From the NCBI GenBank assembly GCA_033002965.1, contig JAURVB010000805.1, forward strand, positions 1 to 64,000: DNA of 64,000 nucleotides, in the 5' to 3' direction. The number at the start of each line of letters is the position of its first letter. Positions within the stretch are counted from its first letter, which is position 1. This stretch comes from Piper betle (taxonomy: Eukaryota > Streptophyta > Magnoliopsida > Piperales > Piperaceae). Of the stretch, positions 34,509-46,130 are shown in pieces. The notes under the pieces were generated by a model that had not been told where the DNA came from, made no database searches, and saw nothing but the letters and a program-made list of their open reading frames with translations. A program made the position numbers and the translations under genes.

Positions 34509-37228
34509 TGCGTTGAGCTCAAGTTGTGTAGCGTTTATCTGTCCTCCCACCAAAGTCGACACAGGATGTGCAAGACCTACATATATTATATTAAAACCGT
34601 CAGTAACGAATGTTACTTGTACAAAAAATAACTAATACAAACTGGCAAATCGGTATTCCATTACCGACGAAAACTTATGAAACTTCAAGATAACCTTGCA
34701 TTGGGCAGTAAGCAAATATACTTAAGCAAACACTGGCTCACATGCACGGCTCATAATCATATTCATACATACAACGCTTACGGCCTGACACCTTCTATAT
34801 CACCCGCCACGGTACTCGAGTAGCAAAATGAACAATTAAGTTAGTGCCACATATTCCAGAAATGAACTGCATTATGAGTACCATCAGACACCGCACTACC
34901 TCATGGTTTGAAGGAATACTAGTGCGATTCATACATATCTTCATACCGCTCACTCTCTTATTAGTGTAATCTGTAATAAAAAATGCGTGTACTTGTTTAA
35001 TCGGGTTAGGGAAGAGGCATGTATCATTAATTTCTGGAGCTTCAGTTCGAAAACCAACAAGGGATCTCATCCCTATAGTTTTATTAAACATGCTAGAAAG
35101 CACAACTAAATGGCCAGACATCTGAGGGATGCAATAAAACGCTGTCAATGCTGCCATACGTATAAAACACGATTAAACTCGACACACAAGGAGTCAAGCA
35201 GAGAGGGAGAGTCCAAAGGACCTATGGTCCAAGCTCCAAGCGATTGCACATCTACGGCTAGCTCGAACTCCGGAACCCACTAGTAACTAAAATACTGACA
35301 TCCCTATATGATGCCTGCTCGTGGTGTGTCCTCATATCATCAATACATCTTAATAAAGAAAACAATGCTACAACTAAACACTGGGCACACAAATGAAGAC
35401 ATAATAATAATAAATAATAAATAAATAAACAAGGAATCCACTTATAGATATTTAGATAAATAATAAATACACGAGCATAAATAATACTCCAATAATAAAA
35501 TAATAAAATAATTATACTATATAAATACACGGCATATAAACTCATGTTAGTAAACATGTAAAAATATATATATATACATAATAATTCATTAAATAAATAA
35601 ATAAATAGTTAATACTCATTAATCATGAATATTAATAAGATCATAGTCATACAACTCAAGAATACATAATTAAATACAAATAAATAATAACAAACACATA
35701 ACAAATATATATATATATATACACACAATTTAGTAAACATAACAAGGCTAATATTTATAAGTAAATATAATATTAATAAAAACAAATAATTATGCAAACA
35801 TTCATCGTATATGAACAACATAAAAACAAAATAAATAAATAAATAAGTAAATAAAATAATTAAAGAAAAATAATTATAAAATCCAATCATGCTAAATCAT
35901 GTGAATCTACATTACAACTAACAAAGAGGTTATCGAATTACCCAAAATAGTGCAATAATGGACGAAAACAGTTAAAAATTGAGCTGAACCATACCAAACC
36001 AAGCTGAACCATACCAAATCGAATGGCTGAACCAACCCAGTTTGGGTTGACTGAAAAATGGGTTGGGTTGGATAGGCTGATGGACATTAAATGGACATTG
36101 TTGGCGAACTCGTGCATTACCAGGCGGATGTGGTCGCGTGCTGGCAAACATGGTCATAGGCGGTCGATCGCGATCGAAAGAGGGGAGGACGGGGATAATG
36201 ATGGTGGTTGTGGTGGGCAGAGTCCAGCCGTCGCTTGGACAAAAAATGGCAGGGAAATGGGTGGATCGCCAGGGGCGATTGTGGCCGCGGCAGTGGCCAG
36301 TGTTGGTCCCAAACCGTAGATCTCGGTGAGGAGAAGCCATTGGGATAGTCGGCTTCCACCAATTGACACTTGCCGGAACAGAAAATGGCTCAAGTAGGTG
36401 GCGGTGGAGACAAAAACTGATCGCAAAAACATCGTTATGGGCGGCGACTGTGGCGTCGCTGGTGGCGATCATGGGTACGAACTGATAGGCAATCGTGAGG
36501 TGGCCACAACTGTACCAATCTGGTGGCCAGGGTCAAGGCGGAGACTCATCGGTGGCGAGTCAAAGCGGTGGCGACGTTAGGGGTGTAAATCTTAAAATGG
36601 GGGAAGAAACCTCCAAAAATCTATATATGAAGCTAGGGTTTAGTGGACGCCTTCGATTTTGCCGCATGGCACGATATGAGCATCTGACAACTTGGTGGTC
36701 TAGTAGGGTTCACCTATATGTCTATGCAATATCAATATGGACAAAAAGCTCAAATTGAGTTTCTCAAAAGTCAAAACTAATTCGAGTCCTGAAATTACCT
36801 CTATAGACGGAAATCGAGGCAAGAAGGGTAAATGGGCCTCGAAACTCTAAACACAATCAAGTTAGGCCTACAATCCGATAGTCCAAAATCCCTGTGATGC
36901 ATTCAATGAGATACCCTAAAAATCTCAAACAGATAAAAAACACTGCAACGGCTTGGATCTAGGCCTAAAATCCTATCTAACTCATAAAAATCATATGTAT
37001 ACCTCCTGTATACACTGTTAACTTGTGCTCTGCAGTATCATATCTGAAAATATCACATGCATGTCGGGCATGCTCAATCTCCATAACATGCTCATATGGC
37101 CATCTAGGCCCCATACTCATATTCTGAAAATTAGTCTGGCTTGAGCTCGCTCAAACTGACTTGATATTGACCCGAATAGGGAAAAACTAAAATCGGGTAA
37201 AACCCTAACCCAAAAATGGGGTTTTACA
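34509..37228 (-). mobile_element. B 3' LTR, main part
   Basis: It aligns over its whole length with 41144-43705. Blocks include ACTAATACAAACTGGCAAAT, a very AT-rich tract (35390-35930), a GC-rich tract (36100-36590) and the sense start TGTAAAACCCCATTTTTGGG (minus strand, at 37228). The many short ORFs in both orientations are not conserved between the two LTRs. Confidence 0.88.
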
Positions 37229-37241
37229 ACCGCTCCTCCTT
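37229..37241 (-). promoter_or_regulatory. Polypurine tract of element B
   Basis: On the minus strand, GACGGGATTTTTATAAGGAG followed by GAGCGGT abuts the LTR start TGTAAAACCCC, a typical plant Gypsy arrangement. Confidence 0.78.
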
Positions 37242-40200
37242 ATAAAAATCCCGTCCTCAGAATTTCTTAGATCAGCTGCGATTGGAAGTTTCCACTAAAG
37301 AAGTCATCTCGTTGGCAATCACGTAGCTCTCCCTCGAAAGCTAGTTGCACGTGGCCCAAAAGGACCAGTATGTTGCTAGAACTCTGAATATTGACGAAGC
37401 TCACTAGCTCGTGACTACACGTGATCAAATCATTTGGTGAAACATATAGTACGTGTTGGAATAATCTGACTAGGCTAGCTCCTAAGGTCACTGTAAACTA
37501 CGGGGACATAAATGCAATGACCTCGGGGAAAAAACTTAATCTTGCCCCTAAGGGTCTACTGGGTAGTCAAGCAGGTACTCTAGAGTACTACAGGGCATTA
37601 GTCTGAACTACATCAGGAAAAACTATATCGGTACGATGTATACAGCCTAACATCTTCCCATATCTTCCTAATCCTTATCAATGCGATAGGTTAACTATGT
37701 GTACCCTCAGGGCACTATGCTAGAGATCCTATGGCTATCCTAGGGTGTCCTGCTTGTCCTACTAGCATACAATGGACTCTAGTACCAAGTAAGGTTACAT
37801 ACTTATGGGTTGTATTATTGACTGTCACCAATCTAGGTCAAACACTCAGGTGTCCCGATAAGAGGAACTAGACTGCTTACCAGGTCCTAAATCAATTATC
37901 TCACTCTATTCTATAATAGAACAAGGACAGCTACTATGACTCTATTGCATGCTATGACTCTTGTAACTATCTACATAACTACTAACAGCTGCTGATGGGA
38001 GCTCTCTACGACGGAATGAAGGCAAGAACACCTATACATGTACAACGTGTCTCAAGGAGTATGACAGCATACTTTGTATGGAACTATGAAATCTGCATCT
38101 GGTCTGTGGCATGTGCACTGGTCAATGTCTGCTCATCTGAACCATCTGGAAAACATGTAGTAGGACCGATATATCTGGAAGGGTAAGTGTAAAATACTCG
38201 TGTGAAGGCTCAGTGCTGTCTAACATCTCTAGTCACTTGGAAAGAGATTGGATCTCTCGCAAAAAAATGGTGACACTATTCTAGGACTCTAACTAGTATG
38301 TGCCACATCCTCACGTGGTCTGTATATCACTCTTTCTATTATTGTATGAGTATCTTCATATGAGTCATAAGGGCAATGGAAAAACTCTGTATAGGATATT
38401 GGGTGACTCAAAAAATATGGGTAGGTCCATAGACATGTCTCCAAGATCATCATGATTGGACTTCGCCATAGGTGGCCAACCTATAGAATAGCCAATCAAT
38501 GACGAGTGTAAGAGACAACCCCTAGGTGGCTCTAGTTTAATTAACTAATACTAGGCATGTGTTTCTCAATACCGTACTAGTCACGCACTTCTAAACTCAT
38601 GGGGTGGAAATGACCAAGAGAACCACTATCTCTCCTTGAGTCTACGGGAACTCATAGTGAGGTTTGAAATGTGTCTCGTCTGCTCATTAGTGGTTGTGAC
38701 CTGCCCTTCCGTACCAATTTGTAGCACTAATTGGGACTCACATGACTAATACCGTTGTGGTAAACTCTCGAGCAAAGCTGTCAGTTAAGATGAGCATACA
38801 CTGATGACCCTCTATCTAGTCAACATGATCTGGTCTTACTGAAGTCCCTGTGTGCATTGCTCCCAAGCTTAGGTGAAGTTGTCTCCTCCAGACTGGTAAA
38901 TCATTGACTACTTGCACTTTAAGTCCTAAACAGTACCACGAAGGTACCTCCTATACTCGGGGCAAATGCTAAATCCTATGTCTGGGGCTAAGAACCAAAT
39001 TGTACTGGCAAACCACAAGGAAAATAACATTTTCCTAATGTAAGCTCTCTCACTAAACCCATCATCTATGCCAAAATTCTAATACGAGTTGAACTCTTCT
39101 CGTTGGCTATGCAAAATTCTAAATGAATTAAATTGTGTATATGATCAGTTGCTAACAAACTGACCTGTGTAGTTATCCCATTTGGATATCATACTATCAT
39201 ACTCTCTAACTCTGCTCATGCACATTCATTTGAGGACTATCACTAACGCTACCAAATGATACTTATAAGACTGTCACTAACACTATCTTGCCAGGTCAAG
39301 GTGACGATATGCAAGATGGCTGGTGAAGTCAATCATGTACCATCACATCTAAATAATTATAGTGAGACTAACTTTCCTTTGTCCAATTAATGTTACCATA
39401 GTTGTATCTTGTCCCTCAATCTCTGACCTACTATGCTCCGAGAGTATCACATGTGGTCTTTGTACAAAGCTAAGAAAATCTTCTAGTAGTTGTCCTCCTG
39501 TAGGGTGAGGTAACTACTTGGCCCTTACTTCCACAATAACTACTTCGCTCGGTCGGTGGTAGTGTAATGTACGGATGGTGGTTGTGCATCACAGAAGGCA
39601 ATAGTGTGCATTTGGTCAGTGGTAGTGGATCACGGTTAGTGGTTGTGCATCACAGACGGTGGTTGTGCATCACAGACGGTGGTTGTGCATCACAGACGGT
39701 GGTTGTGTAACTCGGATGATGGTTGTGCTACTCAGAAGGTGGTTGTGCTACTCGGATGGTGGGTGTGCTATCTAAGTGGTGAAGATCTAATCCTGATCAT
39801 ATACGTCGTGAACTCATTACTGTCTTTGGCATGTGTATCTCCATGTGGCTATCTCATTAAAGGTAATTGCTACAACTCAACTTAGGCTATCCAACAATGT
39901 GTGCCTAATCGGGAGGGTGTTTGGATCATAGTGGTGACATGTACAATGGTGATCCAATGCTCAGCCTATATGTATCTCCTGAAATTTGGGGTGATTTCTC
40001 CTATAAACATTGACTAGTTCTCAATATCCATCACTGATCTAGACCTAGCAGATTGAGTGACATCCAGCCAACCATCTAAATCCATAGTCAAAGGTATTCT
40101 AGCTCATTCTCGGTGTTTTCCTGCCTGTTTGTTGAAGAGTGGCCAATAATACTATTAAGACAGACATACACCAGAGGAAGAGGGGGAGGCGGTGAAGTGT

Positions 40201-40917
40201 CATGGGACTGTAGATCCACCTCGCTAATCATCCTCATCCACTGCTATCTCCTCAAAGTGGTCCATCTCAAGTCATTTATCCAAACTTTCATCTATGCTCT
40301 AAGTACCTCAAAGGCTCCACTGTCATCGCCACATCCTTCATCCACAAGGATTTGTTTGAAGGTCCAAGTTCTCGAAAGTAGGCCTCAAACTATGCCTAAA
40401 GGATCTGTTTAAGCCACTCAAAGGTCTTTGTTCATGTGTCATGTAACTATGTGCATATCTTCATACTCCAAGCACCCCCACTGGTATGATCTCTTATGAC
40501 TCTGTCTCACAAAGTTTACCATGTCTCCAGGAAGGACTAATGTCATGACATGCAAAAGATGAGTGCTACAATGTGGTTGCCAAAGTTCTAGGTATTCTCG
40601 GTCACCATATAACTCAACCTTAAACAACTGAGCATGTGGACACTCATAAGTCGTCTAAATCTCTCGCAGGGTAAAAAGAAAGACATGCCTCTGAGCTTAT
40701 CATGACATACCTATGAGATCAATGCTGGAATCTACTGAAATCATCATCTCATATCTATTTCATAATTTCTATTATTGAAACATGCATTGCTCAAGTCTGA
40801 CTAAGTAAAATCTGAAATACAGAGAAAATACCATAAGAAATACCTGTCGGCTGGGCTAAGGATAGATTCACACACTTGACTCAAAAGAAAAGTCGTCCAT
40901 CTCAATCAACCAAGATA
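37242..40917 (-). mobile_element. B interior, no recognisable coding
   Basis: This is 3.7 kb between primer site and polypurine tract. The longest frames are about 100 codons, and none shows gag, protease, RT, RNase H, integrase or chromodomain motifs on either strand. A minisatellite lies at 39576-39782. The composition is less AT-rich than the LTR. It is either a LARD-type non-coding interior or coding sequence decayed past recognition; the absence of any RT block favours the former. Confidence 0.7.
39576..39782. repeat. 20-bp tandem repeat in the B interior
   Basis: Copies of GGTGGTTGTGCATCACAGAC are near-perfect at 39635-39700. They degrade outward into GGTTGTGCTACTCGGATGGT variants. Confidence 0.88.
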
Positions 40918-40931
40918 TGGCTCTGATACCA
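40918..40931 (-). promoter_or_regulatory. Primer-binding site of element B
   Basis: The minus strand reads TGGTATCAGAGCCA, 3 bp from the LTR end. It is complementary to initiator Met tRNA and sets B on the minus strand. Confidence 0.88.
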
Positions 40932-40934
40932 ATT

Positions 40935-43705
40935 TGTAATACCCCGATTTCGATTCACCTAAGAATCGAATAAAAAATGTTGCATTCGGGTCGAGTCATG
41001 TTTAAAGTTGTTGGTCGGTACGACTCGATCGATGAAATAGATCGAAACAACCCTCTTAGTGTCATGAGAATGGAAGACAATATTAAATAGGCATTAAAAC
41101 ACATCAAATATAAGTAAAAGTAAGAAAAGAAATAAATGCCCTAAGCTCAAGTGTGTGTAGCGTTTATCTATCCTTCAACCAAAGTATATTATATGAAAAC
41201 CATCAGCAACGAATGTTACTAGACCGAAAAATAACTAATACAAACTAGAAAATGGGTATTTCATTTCTGACGAAAACTTATGAAACTTCAAGATTGCCTC
41301 ACACTGGGTGGTAAGCAAACATATTTAACTAAATGCCGGCTCGTATGCATGGCTCATAATCATATTCATACATACAATGCTTACGGTCTCACACCTTCCA
41401 TATCACCTGCCACAGTACTCGAGTGGCACAAGGAGCAATTGAGTTAGTGCAACATATTCTGAAAATACGCTGCATTACATAGTACCATCAAAGAGCGCAC
41501 TACCTCATGGTTTGAAGGAGTACTAGTACGATTCATACATATCTCCATACCGCTCACTCTCTTATTCATAAAATCCATAAAAAAAATGCACGTACTTATA
41601 TAACAAGGTTAGGGAAGAGGCTTGTATTATAAATTTCTTGAGCTTCAGTTTGAAAACCAACAAGGGATCTCATCTTTGTAATTTTATTAAACATGCGTAG
41701 AAAGCATAGCTAAATGGCCCGACATCAGAGGGATGTAATAAAACACCGCCGATGCCGTCCTACGTATAAGACACAATTAAACTCGACACCCAAGGAGTCA
41801 AGTAAAGAGGGAGAATCCTACGGTCATGTGGTCCAACCTCCAAGTGTCTACACATCTACAGTGAGCTCAGACTCTGAATCCTACATTGGAACCCACTACT
41901 AAGTAAATACTAACATCCCTATATGATGCATGCTCTTGGTGTGTGTTGATATCATCAATACATCTCAATAAAGAAAACAGTGCTAACAAAGTTACAACTA
42001 AACACTTGGCACACAAATCAAGATATAATAATAATAAATAATAAATAAATAAACAAGGAATCCACTCATAGATATTTAGATAAATGATAAATACATGAGC
42101 ATAAATAATACTATAATAATAAAAGAATAAAATAATTACACTACATAAATACACGGTTAAACACGAGTAAATATCATATATACTGGTGTTAGTAAACATA
42201 TAAATATATATATAATAAATAAATAGTTAATACTCATTAATCATAAATATTAATAATATCGTAGTCATACAACTTAGTAAACATAATAGGACTAATATTC
42301 ATAAGTAAATATAATATTAATAAAAACAAATAATGATGTAAACATTCATCGTATATGATAAACATATAAACAATCATGTGAATATACATTACAACTAACA
42401 TAGAGGTTATCGAATTACCAAAAACGGTGCAAGAATGGACAAAAACGGTAAAAACATGAGCTGAACCGGACCAAACCAAGCTCAACCATACCAGACCGAA
42501 TAGTTGAACCAACCCGGACTGGATTAACTAGAAAATGGGCAAGGTTGGCTAAGCTGATGGACACGGACATGGTCGTGGCTAGCGGACTCGGACGTGACCA
42601 GACGGATGTGGTCACTAGCTGGCGGAACGGTCGCGGGCAGGTGCGTAAACGGGCCAGCCAGGGCGGATGCTCCCGTCGGTCGCGATCGAAAGTTCGGATG
42701 TGGATCATGATGGTGGTGGCAGTCTATAGAGTCCGGTTGTCAGCTGGCCGAAAAATGGCGGGGAAAGGGGCAGATTGCCATAGGGTATAGTAACGTTGTC
42801 GGTGGCGATTGCGACCGTGGTAGTGCGCCGGAGGATACTTGCCAGTGACAGAAAAAGGCCCGAACGGGTGGTGGTGTCAGCGAAACCGACCATGAAGACA
42901 TCATCGCGAGTGGCGACTGCGGTGGTGCCGGTGGTGATGGTGGGTACAAACTGATAGCCGGCCATGAGGTAGTCAAAGTCGTACCAATCCGGTGGCTACG
43001 GGCAAAGCGGAGACTCATCGGTGGTGAGTCAAAATGGTGGCAGCATTAGGGGTGTAACTCTGAAAATGGGGAGAAAACCTCTGAAAATTTATATATGAAG
43101 CTAGGGTTTAGTGGATGCCTCAGATTTTGCCATGTGGCACAATATAAGAGTTCGACAACTCAGTGGTCTAGTGGGGTCCACTTATAGGTATATAAAATAT
43201 ACATATGGACAAAAATCTTGGATCGAGTCCGTCTAAAGTTAAAACTAACTTGAGTCCTAAAATTTATTCTATAGGTGGGAATCGATGCAAAGACTATAAA
43301 TGGGCCTCGAAACCCTAAACGTAATCGAGTTAGGCCCACAGGGCATAGGTCGATGGTTGAAAATCCCTGTGATACATGCAATGAGTTCCCTTAAAAATCC
43401 CAAACATATACTAAATGCTTCAACGGCCTAAATCTAGGCCTAAAATGATGGCTAACTCATAGAAATTATATGTATACCTCATGTATATACTATTAACTCA
43501 TGCTCTACGGTATCATATTTGAAAATATCATATGCATGTCGGGCATCCTCAACGTCCATAACATGCTCGCTCATATGGACATCTAAGCCTGTACTTATAT
43601 TCTGAAAATTAGTCTGGCTCGAGCTCATTCAAACCGACTCGATACTGACCCGAATAGGGAAAACGAAAATTGGGTAAAACCCTAACCCAAAAATGGAGTT
43701 TTACA
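40935..43705 (-). mobile_element. B 5' LTR
   Basis: An uninterrupted LTR of 2771 bp, TGTAATACCCC…GGAGTTTTACA on the plus strand, next to the primer-binding site on one side and the ATCTC duplication on the other. It has the same AT-rich (41990-42420) and GC-rich (42540-43040) zones as the 3' LTR. ORFs in the GC-rich zone overlap on both strands and look accidental. Confidence 0.9.
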
Positions 43706-43710
43706 ATCTC
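43706..43710. repeat. Target-site duplication of B (right)
   Basis: ATCTC, identical to 28005-28009. Confidence 0.85.
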
Positions 43711-44100
43711 CCAAACAAATTCTCACATTTCTAGCCATACCGCCCACTTGTCTTGCATGTGAATTGATCGCCTTAATCCTTCTTGTATTGTTCCCGGTCT
43801 TCAACCCCACTCCAACGCCATCCCCTTGGAGACAAAATTGTGTGCCACACTAGTATCGATTAGGGCTGAAACCTTCCTCCCATCTACTACAACTGGAACA
43901 TATATCAGATCAACTCCTCCAGAAGCTGTACGTTCAACACTCAACAGCCCGAGTATCTGAAGGATAGATGCTCGGGCAGGACACACCTCTTCCCCCGGTC
44001 CTGGGCCTTCAGGTGTGACCTTGACATTTACCTTGGCCTTGGTCAGACATTCCCTTGCCCGATGAGGCCCATTGCACAAGAAGCAACCAGATTTCTTCAC
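43711..44100 (-). pseudogene. Zinc knuckle and protease region, chromovirus E
   Basis: The minus-strand frame 44100-43801 starts with CFLCNGPHRAREC, a Cys-X2-Cys-X3-His-X4-Cys knuckle of the form used by Reina-type chromoviruses to bind their RNA. It leads into VPVVVDGRKVSALIDTSVAHNFVS, the aspartic-protease core. The catalytic D-T-G triad reads D-T-S, so activity is doubtful. Sequence continues to the B insertion at 43705 and resumes at 28004. The protease would cut the Gag-Pol polyprotein inside the particle. Confidence 0.88.
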
Positions 44101-45071
44101 ATCAGCAACCCGATTGTAATTACCTGCCCTGAACCCTTTTTGGACCTCAGTTTGGACTGCTTATCCCTATTGTCCCTGTTGCTGCCCTTGCCTGGGAGAA
44201 ACTTCTTACCCGAGCTTTCATCTCTCACTCCCCCAATAGGTTTGAAGTCCACCAGTGCGTTGGCTGCTACCAAAGCTGCAGGTAAGTCTTGTACTTTCGG
44301 CCTTCTCAGCTCTAACTGTGCCCACGGTTGCAAACCAGTGATGCAGTGATGAAGTTTAACAACTTATCCTCCTCAGACACATTTTTGATGTCTAGGAGAC
44401 AAGAACTGAAATCCTTGACATATTCTCTCATTGTTCCTAACTGTCTCAATCTCTTGAGCTAGTCCCTTGCCACCCATGAAGTGTTGGTTGGCAAGAACTG
44501 CTCCACAACCTCACGTTTCAGGGAATCCCAATTCTCCATACGGGGTCGACCAACATTCCCATCTTCCTTGGTGAGAGTTTGATACCATAACTTTGCATCC
44601 CCCATTAAAAACACGCTGGCCAAAGAGATTTAGCGCTCTTCGGGATCTTCACAGCCACGAAGTACTTCTGAATATCCCAGATGAAGTTTGCTAGGTCCAT
44701 GGCTGACCTATTGCCCTCAAACTTCTTTGGCTCTGGCATCTTCAGCCTTCTCAGAATCGAGTTATCTTCACCTGTCCAGTCAACACCAATATTGTGTTCG
44801 GGCTGCATCAGCATGACCTGTTTCAGCAATGCTACATTGGCATGCAAAACCTCAAAAGCAGCCCGGAGACCACCTAGCATCTCCGCCGTCTCACTTTGAG
44901 TTGTATTGGACTCAGGTCAATCATCAACCCGAGTACTCAAGTCCCTCAACCCTTCTATTAGGGACTATAGTTGATCATAGATGGTATGTCCATCTCCACT
45001 ATCGATGGGCCACCTATCAACACTTCCAGCCACACCACGCTTTCTAAGAGAGTTTCAGCTTGTGTGTCCAT
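44097..45071 (-). pseudogene. gag of chromovirus E
   Basis: On the minus strand the first ATG of the region is at 45071 (MDTQAETLLRKRG). After stops comes the frame 44880-44605 with MLGGLRAAFEVLHANVALLK and a coiled-coil-like N-terminal part. KMPEPKKFEGNRSAMDLANF and IWDIQKYF, the start of the retrotransposon gag capsid domain, follow. The frame 44333-44097 holds WAQLELRRPKVQDLPAALVAANALVDF and a basic KKFLPGKGSNRDNRDK stretch before the zinc knuckle. Frameshifts near 44600 and 44345 separate the pieces. The order and motifs match Reina-type chromovirus gag. Confidence 0.87.
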
Positions 45072-45504
45072 CCTTGGATAACTGATTTCGGTAGAATGTG
45101 AAGGCCTTCCCTGAAAGCTGTGCTGCTTCACAAGTCCTTCAGATTGAAAACTAGGGTCTAATACCTATTGTGATGGGTTTAATTTAGAGCCAAAATTTTC
45201 ACCCCAAACCAGTCCCATGCATCGAGTTCACCTCCCTAGAAACACCAGCCTACACTTCACACAGCCCAAATACCGCTATTTGTAGTGGCACGCCAAAAGT
45301 CTCACCTGCGAACACGAGCACACCCGATGCCGACACCACGCCCAACTGCTAGCGCTAGTGGCTATAAGCAATGGGCTACCGGTTATCACATCACAGCAAA
45401 CACATGCACACCACCAAGCAATAACATGCAAAGCCCCAAATACCGATCAACCAACCTCGGCATGAGCCAGATCCCGGAACCATAGATCTAGCCCCTTGGT
45501 ACCA
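45072..45504 (-). other. E leader region with degenerate primer site
   Basis: Untranslated leader between LTR and gag. On the minus strand TGGTACCAAGGGGC (about 45503-45490) sits where a TGGTATCAGAGC primer site is expected and resembles it imperfectly. No coding is seen. Confidence 0.5.
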
Positions 45505-46130
45505 AATCTGGCATCAAACCACAATATTATGGGAACTCCTCCCAACCTTTATTCAACTCTATGAACAAAGGAAGTACAAGTAATCCCTCACCAGACCACT
45601 TGATCGACCTGCACGCCCACGACTTTGCCCCTCAACTCTAAAGAGGATGTGAGAACAATGAGACTCTCTTCTCAAACCAGTCCTCACACACAACTCTAAT
45701 TTGAACCCCCTAGACCGATCTATTTTATATGCAAATCTCTCGACTAGAAAGCAAGTAGGTTGTCGAAAAGATGTTTACCTTGATCCTAAAGGCAAACCTG
45801 TCGACTAGCAACCAGGAGTCGTCCTCCTCCTTATAGTCCCAATCCGAATTCCATGAATTGGCTGCAGTAACTACATGACATATCCTTGCATGATCAGGCT
45901 TCTCTTCTCCATAAAGAGCACTCACAATCTTCTTTTTCTTTTCCCTATTTAACACAAAGGGCGTCCCTTTGTATAAAACACGTCCCATGTTTGTTGCACT
46001 TGAAGTAACTTCTAGTTCTCCAACTAACTAACTATCGAAGATCTCCAGAAAATATCACCCAATCCAGGCCCTTTTATGTTTATCCACACCCAGCCCCTTA
46101 TCTCCAAATATTGCATGAATCTTCTCTTCA
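45505..46130 (-). mobile_element. E 5' LTR, piece 1 (R/U5 side)
   Basis: It starts near the primer site. It ends at 46130 in the block CCCCTTATCTCCAAATATTG, which matches 26497-26516 of the 3' LTR. The rest of the LTR continues at 49745 and 60482. A TATA-like TATTTTATATGC lies at 45720-45732 but its role is unclear. The left boundary is approximate. Confidence 0.72.

Larger units (their letters stand above)
28010..43705 (-). mobile_element. Element B: LARD-like non-coding LTR retrotransposon, minus strand, with nested insertions
   Basis: On the minus strand: 5' LTR 43705-40935, primer-binding site 40931-40918, interior 40917-37242 without recognisable coding, polypurine tract 37241-37229, 3' LTR 37228-34509 plus 28138-28010. 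The 3' LTR is split by A and D LTRs (28139-34508). A 5-bp duplication, ATCTC, flanks the whole. Without the nested DNA it is about 9.3 kb. LTRs of about 2.8 kb and an interior lacking gag and pol fit the LARD class, which depends on enzymes supplied in trans. By eye the two LTRs differ at about one base in seven over ~230 bp, so the insertion is old. Confidence 0.85.

Noticed and set aside
36023..36580. Overlapping frames of up to 166 codons in the B 3' LTR
   Set aside because: They overlap on both strands in a GC-rich tract, and the matching tract in the other LTR (42540-43040) has different frames.
43801..44100. Host CCHC zinc-finger gene
   Set aside because: The knuckle is followed directly by a retropepsin-like core and preceded by gag sequence; it belongs to chromovirus E.
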